DNA from: Pararhodobacter zhoushanensis
GTDB taxonomy: Bacteria > Pseudomonadota > Alphaproteobacteria > Rhodobacterales > Rhodobacteraceae
Assembly: GCF_003990445.1 (NCBI RefSeq)
Contig: NZ_REEZ01000003.1
Coordinates: forward strand, 186,001-250,000
Length of the DNA: 64,000 bases
Direction of reading: 5' to 3'
The notes beneath the pieces were generated by a model that searched no databases, was not told the DNA's origin, and saw only the letters and a list, made by a program, of their open reading frames with translations. Both the position numbers and the translations under genes were made by a program. This document shows positions 33,201-42,331 of the stretch, in pieces; the stretch's first letter is position 1; every line of letters starts with the position of its first letter.

Positions 33201-35396
33201 GTGCAAGCGTCCCCGGTTTCCACTTTTGCCCCCGGCGAGCCGCTCGCCGTGCTGACCACGCAGCCGCTGGACCGGCTGCTGGATTACCGCGCGCCCGAGG
33301 GTGGCGCGGTGATCGGCGATTTTGTCGAGGTGCCTTTGGGGCCGCGCAAAGTGCTGGGTTGCGTGTGGGGGCCGTCGGAAAGCGGGCTGCCGCTGGAGAA
33401 GCTGCGGGCGGTGATCCGGGTGCTGGATGTGCCGCCGATGCGCGACGAGCTGCACAGTTTCCTGATGCGCGCCGCGGAATACACGCTGACCCCGCTCAGC
33501 CTGATGCTGTTTCTGGCGACGCGTGCGCCGGGGCTCAGTTCCGGCCCGGCGATGATCCGGGTGTTCCGGCTGGGCGATGCCGAGCCCGTGCGCATGACCG
33601 ACGCGCGCCGCCGGGTGCTTGATGTGTTCGACAGCTATGGCGGCTCGGCGCTGACCATCGGCGAGATTACGCGCGCGGCGGGGGTGACCAGTTCCGTGGT
33701 GAACACGATGGCCGCGCAGGGCGCGCTGATCGAAGGCGAAGCGCCCAAGGATCAGCCCTATCCACGGCTGGACCCTGAGCTTGCGGGCAAGCCGTTGTCC
33801 GAGGATCAGCAGGCGGCAGTGGACGCGCTGGCGGCGGGGGGCGACGGGTTCGGCGTGACGCTGCTCAAGGGCGTGACCGGCTCGGGCAAGACCGAGGTGT
33901 ATCTGGAGGCCGTTGCGAATTGCCTGCGGCAGGGGCGGCAGGCCTTGGTACTGCTGCCTGAGATTGGCCTGACCGAGGGGTTCCTGGAACGGGTCGAGGC
34001 GCGGTTTGGCGTGCGGCCGGGCGAGTGGCACTCGGGCGTGACGATGACCGAGCGACGGCGGCTGTGGCGCATGGCCGGAGAGGGGCGGGTGTCGATGGTG
34101 GTCGGCGCGCGCTCGGCGCTGTTCCTGCCGTACCGCGATCTGGGCCTGATCGTGGTCGATGAGGAACACGATACGTCCTACAAGCAGGACGACGGCGTGA
34201 TGTACAACGCCCGCGACATGGCCGTGCTGCGCGCCTCGCTGGCCTCGGCGCAGGTGGTGCTGGCCTCGGCCACGCCGTCGCTGGAAAGCTGGGCCAATGC
34301 CGAGGCGGGCAAGTACAAGCGCGTCGATCTGCACGCGCGCTTCGGCGTGGCCGAGCTGCCGAAGATGCGCGCGCTCGACCTGCGCGGGCAGAAACTGCCG
34401 CATGGGCGCTGGATCGCACCGGCGCTGAAAGACGCGGTGGACGCGCGGCTGGCGGCGGGCGAGCAGTCGCTGTTGTTCCTGAACCGGCGCGGCTATGCAC
34501 CGGTGACGACGTGCCGCGCCTGCGGGCATCAGATCGCCTGTGAAAATTGCGACTCGCGCATGGTCGAGCACCGGTTCCTCAACCGGCTGATGTGCCATCA
34601 ATGCGGTGCGACCGCGCCCGTGCCGACCGCTTGCCCTGAGTGCAAGACCGAAGGCTCCATGCATCCGATCGGGCCGGGGGTTGAGCGGCTGGATGAGGAA
34701 ACCCGCAGCCTGTGGCCCGATGCGCGGGTGGCGGTGCTGTCGTCGGACCTGTTCGGCTCGGCCCGTGCGCTGAAGGAACAGATTGCGGCGATTGCGGCGG
34801 GGGCGGCGGATATCGTCATCGGCACGCAGCTGGTGGCCAAGGGGCACAACTTTCCGCTGCTGACGCTGGTGGGGGTGATCGACGCCGATCTGGGCCTGCA
34901 CGGCGGCGATCTGCGCGCGGCCGAGCGCACGTTCCAGCTGATCCGGCAGGTGGCCGGACGGGCGGGGCGGCATGACAAGCCGGGGTTGGCGCTGTTGCAG
35001 ACGCACCAACCGGACCATCCGGTCATTCAGGCGATCCTGTCGGGCGATGACGAAGGCTTCTGGCAGGCCGAAGCGAACGAGCGGAAGGCGCTGGCCATGC
35101 CGCCCTATGGGCGGCTGGCGGGGATCATTCTGTCCTCGACCTCGCTGGAGCATGCGTTCGAGATGGGCAACCTGCTCGCCCGGAACCCCGAGGCGCTGCA
35201 CAAGATCGGCGCGCAGGTTTACGGCCCTGCGCCCGCGCCGATTGCGCGGGTGCGGGGGCGTCACCGGGTGAGGTTGTTGGTCAAGGCGGCCAAGGGTGCG
35301 CCGTTGCAGCAGGCGATCCGGGCGTGGCTGGCCCCGCTCAAGCTGCCGGGAGATACCCGGCTGGCGGTGGATATTGATCCGCAAAGCTTCTGGTGA
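33201..35396 (+). CDS. priA: primosomal replication protein PriA
   Basis: Helicase that restarts stalled replication forks. The 731-residue protein has the 3'-end-binding domain (about 15-110), a winged helix (about 125-190), Walker A in KGVTGSGKTEVY, the DEEH box in IVVDEEHDTSYKQ, eight zinc-ligand cysteines in CRACGHQIACENC, CHQCG and CPEC, and the C-terminal helicase lobe (VGTQLVAKGHNFP-type, GRAGRHDKPG). The start is GTG at 33201. Complete and standard. Confidence 0.97.
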   Translation: MQASPVSTFAPGEPLAVLTTQPLDRLLDYRAPEGGAVIGDFVEVPLGPRKVLGCVWGPSESGLPLEKLRAVIRVLDVPPMRDELHSFLMRAAEYTLTPLSLMLFLATRAPGLSSGPAMIRVFRLGDAEPVRMTDARRRVLDVFDSYGGSALTIGEITRAAGVTSSVVNTMAAQGALIEGEAPKDQPYPRLDPELAGKPLSEDQQAAVDALAAGGDGFGVTLLKGVTGSGKTEVYLEAVANCLRQGRQALVLLPEIGLTEGFLERVEARFGVRPGEWHSGVTMTERRRLWRMAGEGRVSMVVGARSALFLPYRDLGLIVVDEEHDTSYKQDDGVMYNARDMAVLRASLASAQVVLASATPSLESWANAEAGKYKRVDLHARFGVAELPKMRALDLRGQKLPHGRWIAPALKDAVDARLAAGEQSLLFLNRRGYAPVTTCRACGHQIACENCDSRMVEHRFLNRLMCHQCGATAPVPTACPECKTEGSMHPIGPGVERLDEETRSLWPDARVAVLSSDLFGSARALKEQIAAIAAGAADIVIGTQLVAKGHNFPLLTLVGVIDADLGLHGGDLRAAERTFQLIRQVAGRAGRHDKPGLALLQTHQPDHPVIQAILSGDDEGFWQAEANERKALAMPPYGRLAGIILSSTSLEHAFEMGNLLARNPEALHKIGAQVYGPAPAPIARVRGRHRVRLLVKAAKGAPLQQAIRAWLAPLKLPGDTRLAVDIDPQSFW

Positions 35397-35444
35397 TCGC
35401 GCCGATGCGGCTTATCTAAGCGTAAAGCACAAGGAGCGCCGCGC

Positions 35445-36038
35445 ATGTGGGAAAACCGCTATTCCAAGACCACCGATTATCTGTTCGGCACCGCCCCGGC
35501 GCTGTTTCTGACCGAGAACCCATGGCTGACTGATGGGGTGGAAACCGCGCTGAGCGTGGCGGATGGCGAAGGGCGCAATTCGGTGCAGCTGGCGCGCGCC
35601 GGGGTGCAGGTCACGGCGTTCGATCTGTCGCCGACGGCGGTAGGCCGGGCCAAGGCACTGGCGGCAAAGGCTGGTGTGGCGCTCGATACGCGCGAAAGCG
35701 ACTGGCAGGGCTGGGACTGGGACCGGCAGTTCGATCTGGTGGTAGGGATCTTCATCCAGTTCATGCCGCCCGCCGAGCGCCCCGCGCAATTCGCCAGTAT
35801 CGCGCGGGCGGTGAAGCCCGGCGGGCGTGTCGCGCTGCATGGCTACACGCCCGAACAGGTGGCATTGGGCACCGGCGGGCCGTCAGACACCGCGCAGATG
35901 TGGACGCCCGAGATGCTGGTCGCGGCCTTCCCCGGCTGGCGCATCGAGCGCCTCGCCGCCTATGAACGCGACGTGCAGGAAGGGCGCGGTCACAGCGGGC
36001 GTTCTGCGCTCATCGACTTCGTGGCACGCCGCCCCTGA
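35445..36038 (+). CDS. class I SAM-dependent methyltransferase
   Basis: A 197-residue methyltransferase. The SAM-binding segment is ALSVADGEGRNSVQLARAG (motif I with an A-D-G-E-G-R-N variant seen in TehB-like enzymes), followed by VTAFDLSPTAVGRA and FDLVVGIFIQFMPP. The substrate is unknown; relatives include tellurite/selenite-type methyltransferases and unannotated ones. It follows priA by 48 bases on the same strand with AAGGAG upstream of the ATG. Confidence 0.87.
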   Translation: MWENRYSKTTDYLFGTAPALFLTENPWLTDGVETALSVADGEGRNSVQLARAGVQVTAFDLSPTAVGRAKALAAKAGVALDTRESDWQGWDWDRQFDLVVGIFIQFMPPAERPAQFASIARAVKPGGRVALHGYTPEQVALGTGGPSDTAQMWTPEMLVAAFPGWRIERLAAYERDVQEGRGHSGRSALIDFVARRP

Positions 36039-36085
36039 TCCTCACCTTGTTCTAAATACTCACCTTTTTTGGGCGACGGCGGCAA
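36039..36085. repeat. dispersed intergenic repeat, copy B (partial)
   Basis: TCACCTTGTTCTAAATACTC (36042-36061) matches the core of the repeat at 14,055 (TCATCTTGTCCCAAATACTC) at 16 of 20 positions, followed by a GC-rich tail without a strong stem. It lies between the convergent methyltransferase and thioesterase genes. Confidence 0.55.
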
Positions 36086-36098
36086 GAAGCCCCCCGGC

Positions 36099-36584
36099 TT
36101 ACCCGCGCAGGATGATGCAGGTGGTCGAGCCGGTGGCGTAAAGCTTGCCATCCTCGACACCGATGATCGTGCCCTCAGCCACCGCGGTCGAGCGTCCGGC
36201 GTGCTGGACCCGCACCCGGCATTCGACCAGCACGCCGGGTTTCAGGGCACGGGTCAGGTTTACCTTGTATTCCAGCGTCGTATAGCCCGCGCCCGCCTCC
36301 AGCGTGGTGGCGACCGAACAGCCCAGCGCGCTGTCCAGCACGGTGCCATACCAGCCGCCATGAACGCCGCCCATCGGGTTGAGATGCTTGAATTCGGCGC
36401 TGCCACGAAAGGCCGCTTCGCCGAATTTCATCTCATACATGCGGAAATTCATCACCTCGGCAATCGGCGCACCGGCGATGCGGCCCTCGACGATGGCCTG
36501 CATATACTCAAGCCCGGTCATCTTGGCGACAACGTCGCGGATGGGCAGGTCGGCGGGGCTTCTGGCGGGGTATTGCTCGGCCAT
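36099..36584 (-). CDS. PaaI family thioesterase
   Basis: A 161-residue hotdog-fold thioesterase. The family pattern is HLNPMGGVHGGWYGTVLDSALG (His, Gly and Asp around the active site) and the second half GYTTLEYKVNLTRAL. It presumably hydrolyses an acyl-CoA. No phenylacetate genes are adjacent, so the physiological substrate is open. Single gene between the methyltransferase and a DUF305 gene, with no clear operon partner. Confidence 0.88.
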   Translation of the reverse strand: MAEQYPARSPADLPIRDVVAKMTGLEYMQAIVEGRIAGAPIAEVMNFRMYEMKFGEAAFRGSAEFKHLNPMGGVHGGWYGTVLDSALGCSVATTLEAGAGYTTLEYKVNLTRALKPGVLVECRVRVQHAGRSTAVAEGTIIGVEDGKLYATGSTTCIILRG

Positions 36585-36670
36585 GACGGGCCTCCCTTCT
36601 GGCTGTGGGGGAAGCTAGGCAAGCGGGCGGCGTCGGGCCAGCCCTGACGGGGCGGCCCGACGCAACGTCA

Positions 36671-37030
36671 TCACTGGCCGTGGCGGGCGAGCCAGTCGCG
36701 CATGAAGGCGATCTCGGTTTCCTGCGCGGCGATCACGCCCTCGGCCAGTGCGCGGATTTCAGGGTCTTGCCCGTATTCCAGCACAACGCGCGCCATATCG
36801 ACCGCGCCCTGATGGTGCGGGATCATGCCCCGGACGAAATCGACATCGGCGTCGCCGGTCATCTCGGCCCCCATTTCGGCATGCATGCGGGCATTGATCT
36901 CGGCATAGGCGGTGGCCGCCGGGGTGTCGGCCATCGGCATTGCATGGCTCTGATGCCCGGCCATTTGCGCGGCGGCGGGCAGGGTCAGAATGATCAGCGG
37001 CAGGGCAAGGAGAAGACGTGAGGGGCGCAT
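36671..37030 (-). CDS. DUF305 periplasmic protein
   Basis: A 119-residue protein with a signal peptide ([16 protein letters not shown], cleavage near AQMA). The mature part is His/Met-rich at the start ([11 protein letters not shown]) and contains the DUF305 signature [16 protein letters not shown], then a helical hairpin ending [14 protein letters not shown]305 proteins are ferritin-like and often linked to copper or other metal handling; the histidine and methionine pattern fits metal binding, which is an inference. Monocistronic by position. Confidence 0.9.
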   Translation of the reverse strand: MRPSRLLLALPLIILTLPAAAQMAGHQSHAMPMADTPAATAYAEINARMHAEMGAEMTGDADVDFVRGMIPHHQGAVDMARVVLEYGQDPEIRALAEGVIAAQETEIAFMRDWLARHGQ

Positions 37031-37116
37031 GGGGAGCTCCGGGTGTATGTGCCCGAAACCTTGGCGGGATTCCCCTCACTGGAAGGCAAATGACGGTCGT
37101 GTGATCGGGCGTGTGA

Positions 37117-38220
37117 TCAGCCGCGCGCGTTGGCCAGCGCCAGCGGCAGGGCGGCGGCAAAGGCGTCGAGCTGGGCGTCCGGCCCGGCGCTGACGCGGAT
37201 GCAGCGGTCATGCGGCGCAACGAAAGGCATGCGGATGAACACGCCGCGTTTCACCACCCCGGCCAGCACCTTGCGGGCGAAATCGCCGTCCTTGCCGCAG
37301 TCGATCGTGACGAAATTCGTGGCCGACGGCAGGGCGCGCAGCCCGTTCTCGGCCGCGATGGTGTTGAGGCGGGCGTGGGCGCGGGTGACTTTGGCGACGG
37401 TCTCGGCCAGATAGGCATCGTCCTGCAGCGCGGCCAGCGCGCCAATCTGCGCGGCGCGGTTCATGCCGAAATGGTTGCGCACCTTGTCAAACGCTGCGAT
37501 CAGCCCCGGCGCGCCGATGGCATAGGCGACGCGGGCGCCGGCCATGCCGTAGCCCTTCGAGAAGGTGCGGAAGCGGATGACGCGGGGGTCGTCGGGGTCG
37601 ATCACCGGGGCCGTCCCGGCGGGGGCGAATTCGATATAGGCTTCGTCCAGCGCCAGCAGGGTGCCGTCCGGCACCTGCGCGACCATGGTTTCGATCACCT
37701 CGGCGCTGTGCCAGCTGCCCATCGGGTTGTCAGGATTGGCGAGGTAGATCAGCTTGGCGTGCACGTCGCGGGCGCGGTGGATCAGCGCGCTGGGGTCTTC
37801 GTGGTCGCCGAGGTACGGCACCTTGTGGAGCACGCCGCCGAAGCCTGCGATGTGGTAGTTGAAGGTGGGATAGGCCCCGTCCGAGGTGACAACGGGATCG
37901 CCCTGTTCGATCAGTAGGCGGGCGAGGTAGCCGAGCAAGCCGTCGATGCCCTCACCGACGATGACATGCGCCGGTGTGACGCCCATCTTCGCCGCAATCG
38001 CCTGTTTCAGATCGAAATTCTCGGGATCGCCATACATCCACTGGTCGGCCGAGGCCGCCGACATCGCGGCAATCGCGCGGGGCGAGGGGCCAAAGCCGTT
38101 CTCATTGGCCCCCAGCCGCGCGTCAAACACCGCGCCACGGGCACGTTCGTTGGTTTCCGGGCCGACGAAGGGCACGGTGGCAGGCAGGCTATCGACCAGC
38201 CGTGTATAGCGCGGGCTCAT
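37117..38220 (-). CDS. HisC-like class I/II aminotransferase
   Basis: A 367-residue PLP aminotransferase of the histidinol-phosphate aminotransferase type. Cofactor residues are N162 and P163-D164-N165 in YLANPDNPMGSW, D192 and Y195 in LDEAYIEF, and Lys222 in FRTFSKGYGMAG, followed by ARVAY. Its start overlaps the stop of the molybdenum hydroxylase gene (ATGA, 38217-38220). No his genes are adjacent, so histidine synthesis is not implied; it may act on aromatic or other amino acids. Confidence 0.88.
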   Translation of the reverse strand: MSPRYTRLVDSLPATVPFVGPETNERARGAVFDARLGANENGFGPSPRAIAAMSAASADQWMYGDPENFDLKQAIAAKMGVTPAHVIVGEGIDGLLGYLARLLIEQGDPVVTSDGAYPTFNYHIAGFGGVLHKVPYLGDHEDPSALIHRARDVHAKLIYLANPDNPMGSWHSAEVIETMVAQVPDGTLLALDEAYIEFAPAGTAPVIDPDDPRVIRFRTFSKGYGMAGARVAYAIGAPGLIAAFDKVRNHFGMNRAAQIGALAALQDDAYLAETVAKVTRAHARLNTIAAENGLRALPSATNFVTIDCGKDGDFARKVLAGVVKRGVFIRMPFVAPHDRCIRVSAGPDAQLDAFAAALPLALANARG

Positions 38221-40511
38221 TCAGCGGCGACTTTCCGGGCGTCTTGCAGCCAGCCCCAGATGCGTTGCGGGGTCATCGGCATGTCAACATGGTGAACGCC
38301 CTGATCCCAGAGCGCGTCGAGCGTGGCATTGCTGACCGCAGAAAGCGCGGCAACGGTGCCCGCCTCGCCGCAGCCTTTCATGCCGATCGGGTTGTTTTTC
38401 GACGGCGTCGGTTCGCTGTAAAAGCGGATCGCCGGGAAATCGGTGGCGCGGGGCATGGCGTAGTCCATGAAGCTGCCGGTCAGCAACTGACCGTCCTCAT
38501 CAAACTGCGTGTCTTCGACAATCGCTTGACCAAAGCCCTGCGCGATGCCGCCGTGGACCTGACCTTCGGCCAGTTGCGGGTGCATCAGGGTACCAAGGTC
38601 ATCGACGGCCAGATAGCGATCCATGACCAGCGCGCCGGTTTCGGGGTCGATCTCGACCTCGCAGATATGCGCGCCGTTGGGGAACGAGCGGCCTTCCAGC
38701 TTGGTGCGCTTTTCGTGCTTGAGCAGGTCTTTGCGGCCCTTGGCGCGGGCCAGATCGGCGGCTTCCAGCAGCGTCAGGCGCTGGTTCGAGCCGGGGGCCG
38801 AGAAGATGCCGTCATCAAAGGTGAAAGGCGTCGCTTCGATCTCTTCCTCAAGGAAGGTCGAGAAAGCGGCGACCATCGCCTCGGCGGTGCCATGCGTCGC
38901 GACGGACTGCACGGTGACCGAGCGCGAGCCGCCGGTGCCGCCGCCGCGCGCGATGCGGTCGCTGTCGCCTTGGACCACGTCGATCAGATCGAAGGGCAGA
39001 CCGGTGAGGTCGGACAGGTACTGCGCATAGACGGTCTCATGGCCCTGACCGTTTGACTGGGTGCCGACGTAGAGGTTCACGCGGCCCTCGTCGGTGAATT
39101 CGACGGTCGCGCCTTCGGTGTCGTCGCCCAGAATGGATTCGATGTAATAGCTCAGCCCCATGCCGCGCAGCAGGCCTTTGGCCTCGCTGGCCTTGCGGCG
39201 GGCAGGGAAGCCTGCGACATCGCCCAACTCATGCGCGCGGTTCAGCACGCGGGCAAAGTCGCCGACGTCATAGGTGACCTCGGACGGGGTGGTGTAGGGG
39301 AAGTTGTCCGGCGCGATGAAGTTGCGCGCGCGCAGCTCGAAGGGCGAGACGCCCAGTTCGCGCGCGGCGTTGTCCATGGCGCGTTCCAGCAGCGTGATCG
39401 CCTCAGGGCGTCCGGCACCGCGATAGGCATCGACGGGGGTGGTGTGGGTGTAGATGCCCTGCACGTCGAGCGTGGCGCAGGGGATGTCATAGACGCCGGT
39501 GAGCACCTTGGAGAACAGCTCGGACTGGATGTTCTGGCCGAACATCGAGTTATAGGCCCCCAGGTTCGAGCGGGTGGTGACGCGGTAGGCGAGGATCTTG
39601 TTGGTGTCATCGAACGCCAGCTCGGCCACGCTTTCCAGATCGCGCGCGCCGTTGTCCGACAGCATCGCTTCGGCCCGGTCAGAAACCCACGCAATCGGGC
39701 GACCCAGCACCCGCGCGGCCTGCGCCAGCGCGAATTGTTCGGGGTAGAGCATGGTTTTCATGCCAAAGCCGCCGCCAACATCGGGCGTGGTGACTTGCAC
39801 GTTTTCAGCGTCCAGGCCCAGCACGCGGGCCAGTTCGCGCTTGTGGGTCCACACGCCCTGACCGTTGAAGGCGAAGTGCAGCCGTTCGCCGTCCCAGTCG
39901 GCCAGCGCGGCGCGGGGTTCCATGCTGACCACGGCAACGCGGTTCTGGCGCACGGACAGCGTGGTGACGCGCGCAGCTTTGGCGAAGGCGGCGGTGACGG
40001 CGTCGGTGTCGCCCAGATGCCAGTCGACGGGCAGGTTGTCGGCCACCTCGTCATGCACCAGCGGTCCGCCGGTGTGCAGGGCCAGATGGGCGGGTTTCTC
40101 GTCGTAGTCGAGCTCGATCACTTCAGCGGCGTCGAGGCCTTGCTCGCGCGTTTCGGCGATGATGATCGCGACCGGTTCGCCCATATGGCGCATCACGCCG
40201 TCGGCCAGAATGGGACGGTAGGTAACCGCGCCCTTGAGGCCGCGCCGATCGGTCGAGACGGCGGCCCACAGGCCCTCGGTCACGCCGGCGGACTTGAGGT
40301 CTTCAACGGTGAGGATGGCCTGAACGCCCGGCATCTCGGCGGCGTCGCTGGTGTCGATCTTGCGGATCACCCCGTGCGCGACGGGAGAGCGCAGGAAGAC
40401 CGCTTGCAGCAGGCCCTCAGGATGCAGGTCGGCCATGTATTGACCGGTCCCGGTCAGAAACCGCAGATCTTCGCGACGCTTGACGCCTTGAGATTGTCCG
40501 AATGCCCGCAT
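38217..40511 (-). CDS. xanthine dehydrogenase family molybdopterin-binding subunit
   Basis: A 764-residue large (molybdenum) subunit of the xanthine oxidase / CO-dehydrogenase group. It starts with the family opening RREDLRFLTGTGQYM and includes GGGFGMKTM and the AYRGAGRPEA loop. That loop is the form II type; genuine CO dehydrogenases have AYRCSFR, so CO oxidation is unlikely. The C-terminal KGCGEAGTV carries the active-site glutamate region. The FAD and iron-sulfur subunits that should accompany it are not in the window. It is translationally coupled to a HisC-like aminotransferase. Confidence 0.9.
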   Translation of the reverse strand: MRAFGQSQGVKRREDLRFLTGTGQYMADLHPEGLLQAVFLRSPVAHGVIRKIDTSDAAEMPGVQAILTVEDLKSAGVTEGLWAAVSTDRRGLKGAVTYRPILADGVMRHMGEPVAIIIAETREQGLDAAEVIELDYDEKPAHLALHTGGPLVHDEVADNLPVDWHLGDTDAVTAAFAKAARVTTLSVRQNRVAVVSMEPRAALADWDGERLHFAFNGQGVWTHKRELARVLGLDAENVQVTTPDVGGGFGMKTMLYPEQFALAQAARVLGRPIAWVSDRAEAMLSDNGARDLESVAELAFDDTNKILAYRVTTRSNLGAYNSMFGQNIQSELFSKVLTGVYDIPCATLDVQGIYTHTTPVDAYRGAGRPEAITLLERAMDNAARELGVSPFELRARNFIAPDNFPYTTPSEVTYDVGDFARVLNRAHELGDVAGFPARRKASEAKGLLRGMGLSYYIESILGDDTEGATVEFTDEGRVNLYVGTQSNGQGHETVYAQYLSDLTGLPFDLIDVVQGDSDRIARGGGTGGSRSVTVQSVATHGTAEAMVAAFSTFLEEEIEATPFTFDDGIFSAPGSNQRLTLLEAADLARAKGRKDLLKHEKRTKLEGRSFPNGAHICEVEIDPETGALVMDRYLAVDDLGTLMHPQLAEGQVHGGIAQGFGQAIVEDTQFDEDGQLLTGSFMDYAMPRATDFPAIRFYSEPTPSKNNPIGMKGCGEAGTVAALSAVSNATLDALWDQGVHHVDMPMTPQRIWGWLQDARKVAAE

Positions 40512-40576
40512 GGTGCTCCCCTGTCTGCTCGCGGCGCGAGGATAACCCCCAGCGCCGCGAGGACAAGGGCCGATGA

Positions 40577-41737
40577 TCAGACGGAGAGGTCCATCACCAT
40601 GTGAACCGCCAGCGCACCAAAGCCGTTGAAGCGGGTGTTGGTGGCGACGGAATAGGCACCCATGCCCTGAACCAGCAGGTAATCGCCCTCTTCGATGTCC
40701 GAGGGCAGCGGGGTTTCGCCCGGTAGGCGGTCAACCGAATCGCAGGTCGGGCCAAAGACGGTGCGGCGGCGGGTGTCACCCTCGCGCTGCACGCCCTCAG
40801 GCGACCAGGCGGTGATGCGGTCCATTGCGCCCATCAGCGGCAGTTCCGAGAAGGCCCCGTAAACGCCATCGTTCAGGAAGACGTGGTTGTCGTCGCGCAG
40901 GCCCTTGATGCGGGTGGCCAGCGCCATCGAATCGGCGACCAGCGCGCGACCGGGTTCGCAGATCAGGGCAGGGGCGTCTTCGCCAAAGGCTTCTTCGGTC
41001 ACGCGACCGATCAGGTGGAAGATCGCGTCGAGCGAGGGGACAATCGCCTGCACGCGGTGCGACGGGAAACCGCCGCCGACGTTCAGGCGGTGGATGCGTA
41101 CGCCAGCGGCGTCGCTGATGCGCTTGGCAGCGCGGATATAGGCGTCCCATGCCTGCGGATCGACGCATTGCGTGCCGGGGTGAAAGGTCAGCGACGGCGT
41201 GTAGCCTGCCGCAGCGACGCGGGTGAGGATCTCGGTCGCCAGTTCCTCGGTCGCGCCGAATTTCGCGCCGAAGTCATAGGCAGCACCGGCGACCGGCAGC
41301 TTGTAGCGGGCGGTGATTTCGACACGCTCGCCGTTCTCGCGGTGGGTGGGAACCAGCGCGAACAGCTTGTCCAGTTCGCTGAGCGAATCGACCGAGTAGC
41401 TGGCCACATCGCGGCCAACGGCAAAGACGATCTCATGCTTGGCACGAACCGGGTTGTTGTAATGCAACGCCGCGTCGGGGACGAGGCGGCGGATCATGGC
41501 GATTTCCTCGGGCGAGGCGACGTCGAAACCCGACACACCGGCGGCCGCGAGGTTGTCCACGACAGCCTCATCGGGGTTGGATTTGACGGCATAGGTCACC
41601 AGACCCGGAAACCCGTCGAGGAAACGCTGCGCCTGCGTCTGCAGGGCGGCCGGCGACAGGAACATCACCGGGTCGTTCGGGTTCACCGACCGGAGATATT
41701 CGACCGGATCGGACCAGATGCTTTCGGAAAAACCCAT
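40577..41737 (-). CDS. ornithine/diaminopimelate decarboxylase family, ornithine decarboxylase-like
   Basis: A 386-residue fold-type III PLP decarboxylase. The PLP lysine is K52 in YAVKSNPD, HPGTQ and LNVGGGFPSH follow, then CEPGRALVAD and the second active-site cysteine in FGPTCDSVDRL, close to the ornithine decarboxylase pattern. It would make putrescine from ornithine; arginine or lysine decarboxylation is an alternative. The ATG at 41737 has AAAGG 8 bases upstream; a further ATG at 41764 is open. It is divergent from an Lrp-type regulator. Confidence 0.88.
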   Translation of the reverse strand: MGFSESIWSDPVEYLRSVNPNDPVMFLSPAALQTQAQRFLDGFPGLVTYAVKSNPDEAVVDNLAAAGVSGFDVASPEEIAMIRRLVPDAALHYNNPVRAKHEIVFAVGRDVASYSVDSLSELDKLFALVPTHRENGERVEITARYKLPVAGAAYDFGAKFGATEELATEILTRVAAAGYTPSLTFHPGTQCVDPQAWDAYIRAAKRISDAAGVRIHRLNVGGGFPSHRVQAIVPSLDAIFHLIGRVTEEAFGEDAPALICEPGRALVADSMALATRIKGLRDDNHVFLNDGVYGAFSELPLMGAMDRITAWSPEGVQREGDTRRRTVFGPTCDSVDRLPGETPLPSDIEEGDYLLVQGMGAYSVATNTRFNGFGALAVHMVMDLSV

Positions 41738-41897
41738 GGCGTAACCTTTCGCCTCGCTGTTCATCGTGTCCGGACCACCTCCGGCACTATAGGACAGGAT
41801 GGCGCAAATAGGATGAAAACCCACCAATCAAAAGAATTGAATCGCTGCGTGGGGTCGTTAATATGACGAAATTTTCGGCAGAATGACGGGTGGTGCC
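41738..41897. promoter_or_regulatory. divergent promoter region, decarboxylase and Lrp regulator
   Basis: This 160-base stretch is the only control region shared by the decarboxylase and the Lrp gene. Bases about 41815-41875 are A/T-rich (for example AATCAAAAGAATTGAAT and GACGAAATTTTC), as expected for an Lrp/AsnC site, but no exact consensus was identified. Confidence 0.4.
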
Positions 41898-42329
41898 ATG
41901 GATGACCTCGACCGGGCGCTGATCGCTCTTTTGACCGCTGACGCGCGTCAGCCTCTGGCGACGCTGGCGCGCAAGCTGAAGGTGGCGCGCACCACAGTGC
42001 AGTCGCGGCTTGAACGGCTGGAGGCGACGGGCGCAATTGTCGGATACACACTGAAATTGGGCCAAAGTGCCGAGCGGCCACGCATCCGGGCGTCGATTCT
42101 GGTGTCGATCGAGCCGCGCAATCAGGCGTCGATTCTGACCCGGCTGCGCTCGATCCCCGAGGTCGAGCGCGCTTTCACCACCTCGGGCCGATTCGACCTG
42201 TTGTTGCAGGTCGCGGCGGCCACGACCGAGCAGCTTGATTCGGTGCTGGACGGGATCGGGGCCTTGCCGGGGGTGCGCTCGTCCGAAAGCCTGATCCATC
42301 TGACGACACGGATCGACCGGATCGCCTGA
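41898..42329 (+). CDS. Lrp/AsnC family transcriptional regulator
   Basis: A 143-residue one-domain regulator. The HTH (LDRALIALLTADARQPLATLARKL, then TVQSRLERLEATG) is followed by the AsnC_trans_reg/RAM ligand domain (PEVERAFTTSGRFDLLLQV). It is divergent from the ornithine-decarboxylase-like gene and probably controls it in response to an amino acid; this is inferred from arrangement. ATG at 41898 is preferred; an in-frame ATG at 41883 adds five residues. The stop is 2 bases from the next convergent stop. Confidence 0.9.
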   Translation: MDDLDRALIALLTADARQPLATLARKLKVARTTVQSRLERLEATGAIVGYTLKLGQSAERPRIRASILVSIEPRNQASILTRLRSIPEVERAFTTSGRFDLLLQVAAATTEQLDSVLDGIGALPGVRSSESLIHLTTRIDRIA

Positions 42330-42331
42330 CC

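Noticed and set aside
38217-40511. Carbon monoxide dehydrogenase large subunit.
   Set aside because: The active-site loop is AYRGAGR, not AYRCSFR, and the other two subunits are absent.
41738-41897. A speF-type RNA element upstream of the decarboxylase.
   Set aside because: The known element is longer than this 160-base gap and no conserved stems were recognised.
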